A stretch of 39,012 nt of DNA, from NCBI GenBank assembly GCA_045598705.1, contig JAZLMM010000020.1:1-39012 (forward strand), in the 5' to 3' direction. The DNA comes from Scatonaster sp045598705 (GTDB lineage Bacteria > Bacillota > Clostridia > Saccharofermentanales > Saccharofermentanaceae). The number at the start of each line of letters is the position of its first letter. Position 1 is the first letter of the stretch. Shown one piece after another: positions 7,425 to 15,966 of the stretch. The position numbers and the translations under genes were made by a program. Under the pieces are notes generated by a model. That model made no database searches and was not told the origin of the DNA. It was given only the letters and a program-made list of their open reading frames with translations.

Positions 7425-8813
7425 ATGCGATCATTACATGCTTTTGCCGGTGGTGTTCATCCACTTGGTAACAAAAATACCGACGTTCTGCCTTCAATCC
7501 ATCTTCATGGATTCTCCGAAGTGGAGCTTCTGATGCAGCAGCATATCGGGCCACCATGTACTTGTGTGGTTCATCCTGGTGACCATGTTGATGTCGGCAC
7601 TTTGGTCGGGCGCGCTGATAAGCCCATGTCTGTTCCGGTCCACTCGAGTATCTCCGGAACGGTGAAAGAGATTCACTACGTCGTATCGGCCAATGGTACA
7701 CCTGTGGAAGCGGTTCGAATTGAATCGGATTTCAAGCACACCATCAACCCCTTCTGTCGCCCGCCGAAGGTGGAGTCTTTCGAGGATTTCATCCAGATGA
7801 TCCGGGATTCCGGTCTGGTCGGATTAGGCGGCGCTGCGTTCCCAACTTATGTCAAACTGAATCCACCGAAGAATAAGATGCCGGATACACTCATCGTTAA
7901 CGCAGCCGAGTGTGAGCCGTATATCACAGCGGACTATCGTCAAATCTGTGAGCATCCGGACGACATCATTGATGGCATTCTCTGTGTCATGAAATGGCTC
8001 GAGATTCCGAATACGATTATCGGTGTAGAAGATAACAAACCATTGGTAACACGTATTTTCTCACACGAATTGAAGAAGCGCGTATTCAAGACCGGTAAGC
8101 ATCCGGAGATTGAAGTCCGTACGCTGAAGACAATCTATCCACAAGGCGCAGAGAAGATGTTGATCTATACGCTCACCGGACGTAAGGTTCCACCGGGGAA
8201 ATTACCGATTGATGTGCATACGCTCGTCATGAACGTCAGCACGCTTCGTTTCATCGGTCTTTATCTGAAGGAAGGTGTTCCGCTTACCCGTAAGCGTATG
8301 ACCCTTGACGGAAGCGCACTCAATACACCGGGCAACTTCATTGTGCCGATCGGTGCACGGATTCAGGACATCATCGAAGCGGCCGGCGGTACCCGCGAAG
8401 AGCCGAAGAAAATCATCATGGGTGGTGCGATGATGGGCACAGCCCTGGACCGTATCGACCATGGTATCATCAAGGCAAACAATGCAATACTGGTATTTGG
8501 AAGTGAGGAGACAACCCTTCCTCCTGAGTCACCATGTATCCGTTGTAGCCGCTGTGTAGCCTCCTGTCCGATGGATCTGATTCCCTGCGGTATCGATAAG
8601 GCTACTCGCCTTCGTGATCCACAGATGTTGGAGAAGTATCACGTCATGGATTGCATTGAGTGTGGATGTTGTACTTACGCCTGTCCTTCCAAGCGATTCC
8701 TGACACAGAGTATAAAGAACGGCAAGATTATGGTCCGAGCCGAGCGTGCCCGTGCGAAGCAGGAACAGGAATTGCTGGCTGAATCTAAACAAAAAGGAGG
8801 AGCTTCTTCCTGA
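7425..8813 (+). CDS. rnfC: Ion-translocating ferredoxin:NAD oxidoreductase subunit RnfC
   Basis: The peripheral NADH/FMN-binding subunit of Rnf, 462 residues. Near the start is the family motif FAGGVHPLGNK. GLVGLGGAAFPTYVKL and VNAAECEPYITADYRQI form the FMN/NADH-binding region. Two ferredoxin-type cluster motifs follow, CIRCSRCVASCP and CIECGCCTYACP. A longer frame opens at 7386, but it has no ribosome-binding site. ATG 7425 has AGGG nine bases upstream and places the conserved GGVHP motif near the N-terminus, as in relatives. It is the first gene of the rnfCDGEAB order usual in Clostridia, and its stop overlaps the rnfD start. Confidence 0.93.
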   Translation: MRSLHAFAGGVHPLGNKNTDVLPSIHLHGFSEVELLMQQHIGPPCTCVVHPGDHVDVGTLVGRADKPMSVPVHSSISGTVKEIHYVVSANGTPVEAVRIESDFKHTINPFCRPPKVESFEDFIQMIRDSGLVGLGGAAFPTYVKLNPPKNKMPDTLIVNAAECEPYITADYRQICEHPDDIIDGILCVMKWLEIPNTIIGVEDNKPLVTRIFSHELKKRVFKTGKHPEIEVRTLKTIYPQGAEKMLIYTLTGRKVPPGKLPIDVHTLVMNVSTLRFIGLYLKEGVPLTRKRMTLDGSALNTPGNFIVPIGARIQDIIEAAGGTREEPKKIIMGGAMMGTALDRIDHGIIKANNAILVFGSEETTLPPESPCIRCSRCVASCPMDLIPCGIDKATRLRDPQMLEKYHVMDCIECGCCTYACPSKRFLTQSIKNGKIMVRAERARAKQEQELLAESKQKGGASS

Positions 8814-9823
8814 TGAAATTGCAAGTCTCCAATTCACCACATGTACGGGATAAGGCTACCACCCAGTCGTTGATGCTGGATGTCATTATCGCGTTGCTTC
8901 CCGCAACTATTGCTGGATGGTACTATTTCGGCATCCGAGCGGTACTGATTACCTTGATTTCTGTGGCTTCCTGCCTGCTGTTCGAGTACATCTCCCGCAG
9001 AGTCATGAAGCGCAATAATACCCTCTACGATTTTTCTGCCGTCGTGACCGGTTTGCTTCTTGCGATGAATCTACCGGTCTCTATTCCTTATTATATGGTA
9101 GTAGTCGGTGCCTGCTTCGCCATCGTCGTCGTGAAGCAGATGTTCGGCGGTATCGGCAACAACTTCGTGAATCCAGCCATAGCAGCCAGAATTTTCTTGG
9201 TGATTGCTTTTCCAAAGGCCATGACTTCTTGGACAGTTCGCACCGGTGCTTGGTATAGTCTCAAATCAGTAGATGCCGTGTCTTCGGCCACACCGTTGAC
9301 CTCGATCAATTCCCCAGAAGCGCCATCTATGTGGAAGCTTTTCATCGGTGATAAAGCGGGGTGTATCGGCGAAGTCTGCATCGCAGCACTTCTGCTTGGT
9401 GCACTTTATCTGTTGTTCCGCCACGTCATTCGTCCATGGATTCCGCTTGCTTATCTGGGCACATTTACCATCCTGGTCTTCCTGTTTGGTCACCAGAGTG
9501 TATTTGATTTCAGTGGCAATCTAGCTACCCTTGAAGGCTGGCGATCACTCTTCCACGAGTGTTGCTACATGCTCCTTTCCGGCGGTCTCATCTTAGGCGC
9601 ATTCTTCATGGCGACCGACTATGTTACTTCACCATTGACTAACAAGGGCAAGCTGGTCTTCGGCTTCGGCTGTGGCGTGCTGACCTTCTTGATTCGTTAC
9701 TACGGCAACATGGCAGAAGGTGTCTCCTTCTCTATCCTGCTCATGAATATCCTAACGCCTCATATCGACGACTGGACCATGGGCAAACCTTTCGGGGAGG
9801 TGAAAGAAAATGCAAAAGCTTAA
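8813..9823 (+). CDS. rnfD: Rnf complex membrane subunit RnfD
   Basis: An integral membrane flavoprotein of 336 residues with about ten hydrophobic segments. The covalent-flavin motif SSATPLT at 157-163 predicts FMN linked to T160, by analogy with the SxAT sites of RnfD and NqrB. FGGIGNNFVNPAIAAR and GGLILGAFFMATDY are also family signatures. The ATG shares one base with the rnfC stop (TGATG), with AGGAGG about a dozen bases upstream. Its 3' end overlaps rnfG by 14 bases. Confidence 0.95.
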   Translation: MKLQVSNSPHVRDKATTQSLMLDVIIALLPATIAGWYYFGIRAVLITLISVASCLLFEYISRRVMKRNNTLYDFSAVVTGLLLAMNLPVSIPYYMVVVGACFAIVVVKQMFGGIGNNFVNPAIAARIFLVIAFPKAMTSWTVRTGAWYSLKSVDAVSSATPLTSINSPEAPSMWKLFIGDKAGCIGEVCIAALLLGALYLLFRHVIRPWIPLAYLGTFTILVFLFGHQSVFDFSGNLATLEGWRSLFHECCYMLLSGGLILGAFFMATDYVTSPLTNKGKLVFGFGCGVLTFLIRYYGNMAEGVSFSILLMNILTPHIDDWTMGKPFGEVKENAKA

Positions 9824-10400
9824 AGACTTTCGACCTGCCCTCATCCTGGCCTTAATCTGCGGAATCTGTGTATTTCTCCTGGCCGGCACCTATGCTCTCA
9901 CTGAATCCCGCATTGCAGAACAAGAGGAAGCCAGCGCCCAAGAACGCAAACTGACGATTTTTCCAGATGCAGCGAAATTTGAAGATCTCACCTACTCGGA
10001 TGAGATTGCTTCTGAACTCGATGCAACAGGCATTCGCCCGGACGAAGCTTTCATCGCCTATGGAGAAGACGGAAATGTCCAGGGATACATTCTGGTCAAC
10101 ACTGGATTTGGATATGCGGGTGAGATTCACACTACCACCGGTATTGGCGTAGACGGTAACATCATCATGGTCATTGCTACAGCAGAATCCGATACGCCTA
10201 AGCTTGGTAAAGAGGTAGAAGGTCGTCCCTTCTTGGATGGTTTTACCGGATTATCTACCGAACAAGAGCTCGTACTCAATCAGGATGTGAACGCTGTGTC
10301 TGGTGCGACCATCTCTTCCCGTGCAGCCATCGGTTGCGTCAACCACGCACGTGCCGCCTACCAACTACTCTTGGAGAAGGGGGTGATTCCCAATGAGTGA
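9810..10400 (+). CDS. rnfG: Rnf complex flavoprotein subunit RnfG
   Basis: A 196-residue protein with one N-terminal membrane helix (about 9-30) and an extracytoplasmic FMN-binding domain. The flavinylation motif VSGATISS places the covalent FMN on T167. GYAGEIHTTTGIGVDGNI matches the FMN_bind domain. A GGAGGTG sits seven bases before the ATG, inside the end of rnfD, and the two genes overlap by 14 bases. An ApbE flavin transferase would be needed for maturation; none is in this window. Confidence 0.95.
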   Translation: MQKLKDFRPALILALICGICVFLLAGTYALTESRIAEQEEASAQERKLTIFPDAAKFEDLTYSDEIASELDATGIRPDEAFIAYGEDGNVQGYILVNTGFGYAGEIHTTTGIGVDGNIIMVIATAESDTPKLGKEVEGRPFLDGFTGLSTEQELVLNQDVNAVSGATISSRAAIGCVNHARAAYQLLLEKGVIPNE

Positions 10401-11166
10401 GAATAAGATGAAAGACGTCACCTACCGTTCACCGGATGAACGTCAGGCAGAGAAGAACAGCAAGTATGCACCTAAGTCAATCTTCCTGAACGGTGTACTC
10501 TATGAGAATCCAGCACTCCGACTGGTCCTTGGTACCTGTCCACTTCTGGCCGTGACCATCTCGGCCAAGTCCTCTCTCTTCATGGGACTGGCGGTACTCT
10601 TCGTACTGACCGCTTCGGAAGCCATCATCTCTCTTCTACGAAATGTCATTCCGAACAAGGTTCGTATTCCGGCATTTATCACGATTATTGCGACATTCGT
10701 AACCATCGTACAGATGCTGATTTCTGCGTATTTCCCAGCGCTCAATGATTCGCTTGGCATCTATATCCCATTGATCGTTGTAAACTGTATCCTGCTTGCC
10801 CGTGCCGAGACTTTCGCCAGTAAGCAGAAAGTTCTGCCAAGTATCTTAGATGGTTTCTCCATGGGCTTGGGATTCACTTTAGCACTTCTGCTGATGGGTT
10901 CCATTCGTGAGATTCTGGGATGTGGTACATTCTTTGATATGCAACTTCCGCTCTTTGGCTCCACCATTGAGCCGATGATGTTCTTCATGTTGCCGCCGGG
11001 TGGCTTCTTCGTATTCGGCATCTGCATCTGTCTGGTTCAGCTGATCATGAAGAAGCAGGAGAAGCACGCTTCTGGTAAGGGAACTTCGCCTTGCGGTTCC
11101 TCCAGTCCGAATGACTGCCTGTCCTGTGCCGGTTGCAATCTCTGCAAAGGAAAGGAGGAAGACTGA
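10393..11166 (+). CDS. rnfE: Rnf complex membrane subunit RnfE with cysteine-rich C-terminal tail
   Basis: A 257-residue integral membrane protein with about six helices. The conserved cysteines that hold the intramembrane iron-sulfur centre together with RnfA are present, in LVLGTC (C49) and EILGCGTFF (about C176). Two parts exceed the usual core. The N-terminus is a hydrophilic stretch of about 35 residues. The C-terminal tail after the last helix has five cysteines in a CX7CX2CX2CX2C pattern (C234, C242, C245, C248, C251). The tail looks able to bind metal or an iron-sulfur cluster, which is inference. The start overlaps rnfG by 8 bases. Confidence 0.94.
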   Translation: MSENKMKDVTYRSPDERQAEKNSKYAPKSIFLNGVLYENPALRLVLGTCPLLAVTISAKSSLFMGLAVLFVLTASEAIISLLRNVIPNKVRIPAFITIIATFVTIVQMLISAYFPALNDSLGIYIPLIVVNCILLARAETFASKQKVLPSILDGFSMGLGFTLALLLMGSIREILGCGTFFDMQLPLFGSTIEPMMFFMLPPGGFFVFGICICLVQLIMKKQEKHASGKGTSPCGSSSPNDCLSCAGCNLCKGKEED

Positions 11167-11169
11167 TTT

Positions 11170-11766
11170 ATGACCAAAGAATTTCTCATCATCATCTTCT
11201 CTGCAATCCTAGTTGATAACTTCGTACTTTCGAAGTTCATGGGTATCTGCTCTTTCCTCGGCGTTTCCAAGAATCTTAAGACTGCGATGGGTATGTCCGG
11301 TGCAGTGGTCTGCGTCATGCTCGTCGCATCCGCTATTACCTGGCCGATTCAGCATCTTCTTCTGAATCGTCTGAATCTTGGATATCTCCAGACATTGGTA
11401 TTCATCCTCGTCATCGCTGCCCTCGTACAGATGATCGAGATGATCATGAAGAAAGCTATGCCCCCCCTTCACAAGGCCTTGGGCATCTATCTTCCACTCA
11501 TTACCACCAACTGTGCCGTACTGGGTGTTACCATTCTGAATATTAATGCGAATTATAATTTTGCCGAATCCATGGTCAATGCCTTGGGTGCAGGCATCGG
11601 CTTTACATTATCACTCTTCCTCTTCTCGGGTGTGCGTTCTCGCATCGACAAAGCGGACGTACCGGAAGCCCTCAAGGGTCTGCCAATTACTTTGATCTCT
11701 GCATCACTGGTGGCCATCTCTTTCCTCGGCTTCAAGGGTCTGGTTGAGAATCTGTTTGGAGGTTGA
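11170..11766 (+). CDS. rnfA: Rnf complex membrane subunit RnfA
   Basis: A 198-residue integral membrane protein with six predicted helices. The family signatures are VDNFVLSKFMGICSFLGVS near the N-terminus and LITTNCAVLGVTILN in the middle. Their cysteines, together with those of RnfE, bind the intramembrane iron-sulfur cluster in solved Rnf complexes. AGGAGG lies upstream, overlapping the end of rnfE. The last codons of rnfA carry the GGAGG used by rnfB. Confidence 0.95.
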   Translation: MTKEFLIIIFSAILVDNFVLSKFMGICSFLGVSKNLKTAMGMSGAVVCVMLVASAITWPIQHLLLNRLNLGYLQTLVFILVIAALVQMIEMIMKKAMPPLHKALGIYLPLITTNCAVLGVTILNINANYNFAESMVNALGAGIGFTLSLFLFSGVRSRIDKADVPEALKGLPITLISASLVAISFLGFKGLVENLFGG

Positions 11767-11771
11767 TGCGT

Positions 11772-12614
11772 ATGCCTTCTACACTTCAGAACATCCTCAT
11801 TCCAACCGGCATCATGCTGGGCATTGCATTACTTCTCGGCATCCTGATTGTGATTGTGTCACGTGTTTTTGCCGTAGAGAAAGATGAGACGAAAGAGAAA
11901 ATCCTCGAAGCATTACCTGGAGCAAACTGCGGTGGTTGTGGTTTTGCCGGATGCGAAGGCTATGCGGATTATCTCTCTAAGAATGGTACCAATACTGCAC
12001 TCTGTGCTGTTGGCGGCGTGGATTGCGCACGGGAAATCGCTTCGATCCTCGGTCGCGAAGCTGCAATTCCAGAGAAGAAGGTTGCGGTACTTCGTTGTCA
12101 GGGTACCTGTGAGCAGACCAGCAAGCGATATGTCTACCTTGGAACAAGTAGCTGTCACGCGGCCAGCAGTCTCCTCGGTGGTCCGAATTCCTGTACCTTC
12201 GGCTGTCTCGGTTTCGGCGACTGCATCGCAGTATGTGCTTTCGGTGCTTTGAAGCTGAAAGACGGCATCGTCTCGGTCGATCGCGCACAGTGTCATGGTT
12301 GTGGTCAGTGCGTGAAGGTCTGTCCGAAGAAACTTCTGGAGCTCATGCCGATCACTGCTACAGTGGCTGTACGCTGCCAGAATGAGTGGCCGGGTGCAAG
12401 AACTCGTAAGAACTGTACGATTGGATGTATCGGTTGCCAGAAATGTGTGCGTTCCTGTCCGCAGGGCGCCATCTCCATGCGCGAATCGCTGGCAGTCATT
12501 GACCAGAGCAAGTGCATCCACTGTGACGCATGCGTAAATGGTTGTCCTACCCATGCCATCACCTTCCTTCACAGTCATGTGGTCATCAATGATCCAACCA
12601 AACCAGCCGAATAA
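11772..12614 (+). CDS. rnfB: Rnf complex ferredoxin-oxidising subunit RnfB
   Basis: A 280-residue multi-cluster iron-sulfur protein anchored by one N-terminal helix (about 8-28). The first cluster motif is ANCGGCGFAGCEGYADYL with a fourth Cys in ALC. Later motifs are CTFGCLGFGDCIAVC, CHGCGQCVKVCP, CIGCQKCVRSCP and CIHCDACVNGCP, so several [4Fe-4S] clusters are expected. It accepts electrons from reduced ferredoxin. Three starts are close together. ATG 11772 is best because GGAGG sits nine bases upstream, whereas TTG 11763 and ATG 11766 lie on or right beside that site. It is the last gene of the operon. Confidence 0.94.
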   Translation: MPSTLQNILIPTGIMLGIALLLGILIVIVSRVFAVEKDETKEKILEALPGANCGGCGFAGCEGYADYLSKNGTNTALCAVGGVDCAREIASILGREAAIPEKKVAVLRCQGTCEQTSKRYVYLGTSSCHAASSLLGGPNSCTFGCLGFGDCIAVCAFGALKLKDGIVSVDRAQCHGCGQCVKVCPKKLLELMPITATVAVRCQNEWPGARTRKNCTIGCIGCQKCVRSCPQGAISMRESLAVIDQSKCIHCDACVNGCPTHAITFLHSHVVINDPTKPAE

Positions 12615-12650
12615 TTCGGCATTTCGCAACTTTTTTCTTCAGTTGCGAAA
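12606..12650 (+). terminator. Tandem dyads at the end of the rnf operon
   Basis: A palindrome with arms GCCGAA and TTCGGC (12606-12620) has the rnfB stop codon TAA at its centre. It is followed by a perfect 10-bp hairpin, TTTCGCAACT (12622-12631) and AGTTGCGAAA (12641-12650), with a T-rich loop. No T-run follows the second stem, so it may protect the mRNA 3' end or terminate weakly rather than act as a classic terminator. Confidence 0.5.
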
Positions 12651-12667
12651 ACAAGCGCAAAAAACTC

Positions 12668-12696
12668 TTGCACCATATTGATAAATGTGTTATTAT
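12668..12696 (+). promoter_or_regulatory. Sigma-A promoter of rpmB
   Basis: TTGCAC (12668-12673), a 17-base spacer and TATTAT (12691-12696), about 53 bases before the L28 start codon. Confidence 0.85.
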
Positions 12697-12749
12697 TCTG
12701 TCTGCGCGTTATTTAGGTCGCGTATTTAGAGCATACAGGAGGTGTTTAC

Positions 12750-12947
12750 ATGGCAAAGTGTGAGATCTGTCAGAAAGATACTCATTTCGGCAGAAAGATC
12801 AGCATCACGCGTTCACAGGTTTCCCGTCGTGCGTTGACACAGCAGCAGCCGAACGTCCGTAACGTTAAGGTAGTTGTTGATGGCACCCCTAAGACTATGC
12901 ATGTTTGTACGCGTTGTCTGCGTTCCGGCGCTGTAGAGAGAGCGTAA
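12750..12947 (+). CDS. rpmB: Large ribosomal subunit protein bL28
   Basis: A 65-residue ribosomal protein. It starts MAKCEICQK, continues with RRALTQQQPNVRNVKV and ends CTRCLRSGAVERA. Cysteines 4, 7, 53 and 56 form the zinc ribbon of the C+ (zinc-binding) form of L28. AGGAGGTG lies six bases before the ATG. It stands alone between its own strong promoter and terminator, as often seen for rpmB in Firmicutes. Confidence 0.96.
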   Translation: MAKCEICQKDTHFGRKISITRSQVSRRALTQQQPNVRNVKVVVDGTPKTMHVCTRCLRSGAVERA

Positions 12948-12983
12948 GTTCTTCTTCTCGTCGAAGCTAAATGAGATTGTAAT

Positions 12984-13016
12984 CCCGCTTGATTTCTTAA
13001 ATCGAGCGGGTTTTTT
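12984..13016 (+). terminator. Rho-independent terminator of rpmB
   Basis: CCCGCTTGATTT pairs with AAATCGAGCGGG through one T-G wobble around a CTT loop and is followed by TTTTTT. Confidence 0.95.
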
Positions 13017-13072
13017 CTTACCTATATATATCGTTTATATCAGCAGTTCACTTATCGTGCTTGTAAATCGTA

Positions 13073-13078
13073 TATAAT
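13073..13078 (+). promoter_or_regulatory. Probable -10 box for the GNAT-AKR gene
   Basis: A perfect TATAAT 29 bases before the ATG. No good -35 box is found at 16-18 bases; the nearest candidate, TTCACT, is 20 bases away. Confidence 0.45.
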
Positions 13079-13107
13079 AAACACAATGAATGCCTAGGAG
13101 GTGTCAC

Positions 13108-14481
13108 ATGAAGAAACCAATCATAGAGACTGAACGACTGATCCTGCGTCCCCTCTCCCTTGAGGATGCTGAGGTTGCTTTTACCAGATGGACATCCGAT
13201 CCGGATGTCGCCAGATATATGCGTTACTACGCCCATAAAGATGTCGAAGTGACGAAAACATGGCTTTCCTCGGTCGTCGCCAATGAAGATAGTGACACCG
13301 ATTTCGACTGGGGATTTGTCTTGAAGGAAACGGGTGAATTGATTGGTTCTGGTGGTCTTTACTATAACGATGATGACGGTATATTCGAAATCGGTTATAA
13401 TTTCGCCAAAGCACATTGGCGCAAGGGACTGGCGACAGAAGCGGCCCGCGCCATGGTGAACTTTGCCATGACCAACCTTCACCAGACGCAGCTTCGTGGC
13501 CGTCATATGGTCGGTAACGATGCTTCCGGTGCAGTCATGAAGAAACTGGGCTATGTCTATGAGGGTGAAACGACCGATTATATGCTGGAAGATCATTCTC
13601 CTCGTCAAGTGAGTATGTATCGTCTGCGCGCTTCTGAAGCTCCAAAGAATTTTACGCTTTCTAACGGCATTGAGATTCCTCCGGTAGGCTTCGGCACCTA
13701 TAAGTCCACGTTATCTGACGGCGCAGCACCCGTACGTCGTGCGCTGGAATTAGGCTACCGTTACTTGGACACCGCATCTTTCTATCAGAACGAAGAAGAG
13801 GTCGGCGAAGCACTGGCTACCTGCGGCGTCCCACGAGAAGATATCTTCCTTGCAACCAAGCTCTGGCCGACCGAGATGGGATATAAGGAGACGTTGGAGG
13901 CATTCAATCGTTCCTGCAAGAAACTTCGTACAGGCTACCTTGACTTGTATCTGATTCACTGGCCGAAGCTCAACCCGGAAGATCTGAACTGGCGCCAGAA
14001 AATCCGTGATACCTGGAAGGCTATGGAATCGCTCTACAAATCGGGCAAAGTGCGCGCCATCGGCGTGTCAAATTTCCTTCCGCATCACCTTCAGGTGATC
14101 CTAGAGAGCTGTGAAGTTGCCCCGATGGTCAACCAGTTGGAGCTTCATGTAGGCTATATGCAGCAGTATACGCTGGACTTCTGCCGTGAGCACAACATTC
14201 TTCCGCAGGCATGGAGTCCGCTTGGACGCATGCGCGCGACCGATGAGCCTTTCCTGCAGAAGATGGCGAAGAATTACGGGGTGTCTGTTCCTCAACTCAT
14301 GCTTCGTTTTCTCAACCAGTCTGGTATATCCATTATTCCGAAGACCACTCACGAGGCACGCATGAAGGAGAATCTAGACATCTTTGGGTTTACCATCAAC
14401 GATGATGACATGTCCCTGCTTTCCTGTGTACCGCAGTCCGGCTTCTCTTCTGAATTTCCAGACTGGCTTGACCGCGGATAA
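13108..14481 (+). CDS. Fusion of GNAT acetyltransferase and aldo/keto reductase
   Basis: A 457-residue two-domain protein. Residues 1-175 form a RimJ/RimL-type GNAT acetyltransferase: ETERLILRPLSLEDAE, then the acetyl-CoA loop HWRKGLATEA at 103-112, and a late VMKKLGYVYEGE. Residues 181-457 form a complete NAD(P)H-dependent aldo/keto reductase with all four catalytic residues: D221 and Y226 in LDTASFY, K251 in ATKLW, and H284 in LIHWP. VGFGTYKS, GVSNFLPHHL and IIPKTTHEARMKEN are the usual cofactor-binding stretches. The open frame begins at 13090, but that ATG precedes the AGGAGGTG that serves ATG 13108. There is no stop or start between the domains, so this is a true fusion. Both substrates are unknown; linked reduction and acetylation of one compound is a guess. 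Confidence 0.9.
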   Translation: MKKPIIETERLILRPLSLEDAEVAFTRWTSDPDVARYMRYYAHKDVEVTKTWLSSVVANEDSDTDFDWGFVLKETGELIGSGGLYYNDDDGIFEIGYNFAKAHWRKGLATEAARAMVNFAMTNLHQTQLRGRHMVGNDASGAVMKKLGYVYEGETTDYMLEDHSPRQVSMYRLRASEAPKNFTLSNGIEIPPVGFGTYKSTLSDGAAPVRRALELGYRYLDTASFYQNEEEVGEALATCGVPREDIFLATKLWPTEMGYKETLEAFNRSCKKLRTGYLDLYLIHWPKLNPEDLNWRQKIRDTWKAMESLYKSGKVRAIGVSNFLPHHLQVILESCEVAPMVNQLELHVGYMQQYTLDFCREHNILPQAWSPLGRMRATDEPFLQKMAKNYGVSVPQLMLRFLNQSGISIIPKTTHEARMKENLDIFGFTINDDDMSLLSCVPQSGFSSEFPDWLDRG

Positions 14482-14505
14482 TTCCCTCATTTCAACCGAA
14501 TCAGG

Positions 14506-14534
14506 TTCACAAACAAGCTCAAATGGAGTATAGT
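14506..14534 (+). promoter_or_regulatory. Sigma-A promoter of trkA-trkH
   Basis: TTCACA (14506-14511), a 17-base spacer and TATAGT (14529-14534). Transcription would start near 14541, which rules out the upstream GTG at 14536 as the trkA start. Confidence 0.8.
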
Positions 14535-14562
14535 AGTGAGTAGTAATTTCGGGAGAAGAGTT

Positions 14563-15951
14563 ATGTTTTCTGCATTTACGCACTCAGTTACGAAGAATCT
14601 CAAGATTATCATTGTCGGCAACGGCAAAGTCGGTCATACGCTGATCGAGCAGTTAAGCCGCGAAGGGAATAATATTACGGTCATCGAGAAGGACCCTGCG
14701 ATGGTGTCCGACTTAGATGCCCACGATGTCATCTGTGTAAAGGGCAATGGTGCCAGTTATAACACCTTGAAAGAAGCAGGCGTAGAAGATGCTGATCTGG
14801 TCATTGCTGTGACTGGTTCAGATGAACTGAATCTGCTTTGCTGCACCATTGCAAAGCAGTTTAGCAAGTGTGCTGCGATTGCTCGTGTCCGCACGCCGGA
14901 CTATAGCCAGGAAGTCGGCTACCTGCGAGATAAGCTTGGTCTGGCCATGATTATTAACCCGGAACTGGAATCTGCGAAAGAAATCGCACGAATCCTCTAT
15001 CTGCCTACCGCGCTACAGGTCAACACATTCGCACACGGGCAAGCTGAAATGATTAAGTTCAAGATTCCGGAAGGCAATCTTCTGGATAAGATGACCATTG
15101 CCAATCTGGGCAAGCGAGTCACCCACAATATCCTGATCTGTGGTGTAGAGCGAAAGGGCGAAGTCTTCATCCCATCCGGTAATTTCGAATTACATGCCGA
15201 GGATACCATCTCCTTTGCCGCAACACGCGAGGAAGCCAGAAAATTCCTGAAACATATCGGTGTTTTCACCAAACAGGTTCGCAACACCATGATTGTCGGT
15301 GGTGGGCTTTCTTCCTTCTACTTGGCCAACGAATTGCTGCATGCCGGCATAGAAGTACATATTCTGGAGTCATCGCAGCAACGTTGTGATGAACTGTCCA
15401 CACTTCTTCCCGGTGCCATCGTCATCAATTCTGATGCCTCCTCTCAAGAGGAAATCTTGGGTGCCGGTCTGAAAGATATGGAGGCTTTCGTTCCACTCAC
15501 AGGCATCGACGAAGAGAATATTCTGCTGACGCTGTTTGCCAAACGTGAATCTAAGGCAAAAGTGGTTACGAAGGTGAACCGTATCAACTTCTCAGAGGTC
15601 ATTGCAGATTTGGATCTTGGTAGTGTCGTCTATCCCAAGATGATCACTTCCGAAGCCATCATCGCCTATGCGCGTGCACTTCGTGCTTCTCGAAGCAGCG
15701 AGATTGAGACGCTCTATCACCTATTCGATGCACGTGCCGAAGCAATCGAGTTCAACATCAAGGAGAAATCTCCTGTTGTAGGCAAGTCTTTGCGCGAACT
15801 GCAAATCAAGGACAATATTCTGATTGCCTTTATTAATCGCAAGGGCAAGATTATTATCCCAACCGGTTCCGATACCATTGAGGTAGGCGATTCCGTCATG
15901 ATTGTAACCACGCATACCGGATTGAATGAGATCCGGGATATTCTGAGATAA
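14563..15951 (+). CDS. trkA: Trk potassium uptake regulatory protein TrkA
   Basis: A 462-residue cytoplasmic NAD-binding gating subunit with two RCK units. Each has a Rossmann RCK_N domain (KIIIVGNGKVGHTLIEQL near residue 16, and NTMIVGGGLSSFYLANEL near 245) followed by a RCK_C domain. The DELNLLCCTIAKQF and DEENILLTLFAKRE stretches are typical. It controls K+ flow through TrkH in response to nucleotides. The start is ATG 14563, with GGGAG seven bases upstream, giving about 12 residues before the usual TrkA beginning. The trkH gene follows 15 bases later. Confidence 0.93.
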   Translation: MFSAFTHSVTKNLKIIIVGNGKVGHTLIEQLSREGNNITVIEKDPAMVSDLDAHDVICVKGNGASYNTLKEAGVEDADLVIAVTGSDELNLLCCTIAKQFSKCAAIARVRTPDYSQEVGYLRDKLGLAMIINPELESAKEIARILYLPTALQVNTFAHGQAEMIKFKIPEGNLLDKMTIANLGKRVTHNILICGVERKGEVFIPSGNFELHAEDTISFAATREEARKFLKHIGVFTKQVRNTMIVGGGLSSFYLANELLHAGIEVHILESSQQRCDELSTLLPGAIVINSDASSQEEILGAGLKDMEAFVPLTGIDEENILLTLFAKRESKAKVVTKVNRINFSEVIADLDLGSVVYPKMITSEAIIAYARALRASRSSEIETLYHLFDARAEAIEFNIKEKSPVVGKSLRELQIKDNILIAFINRKGKIIIPTGSDTIEVGDSVMIVTTHTGLNEIRDILR

Positions 15952-15966
15952 GGAGCCTTCTACCTC

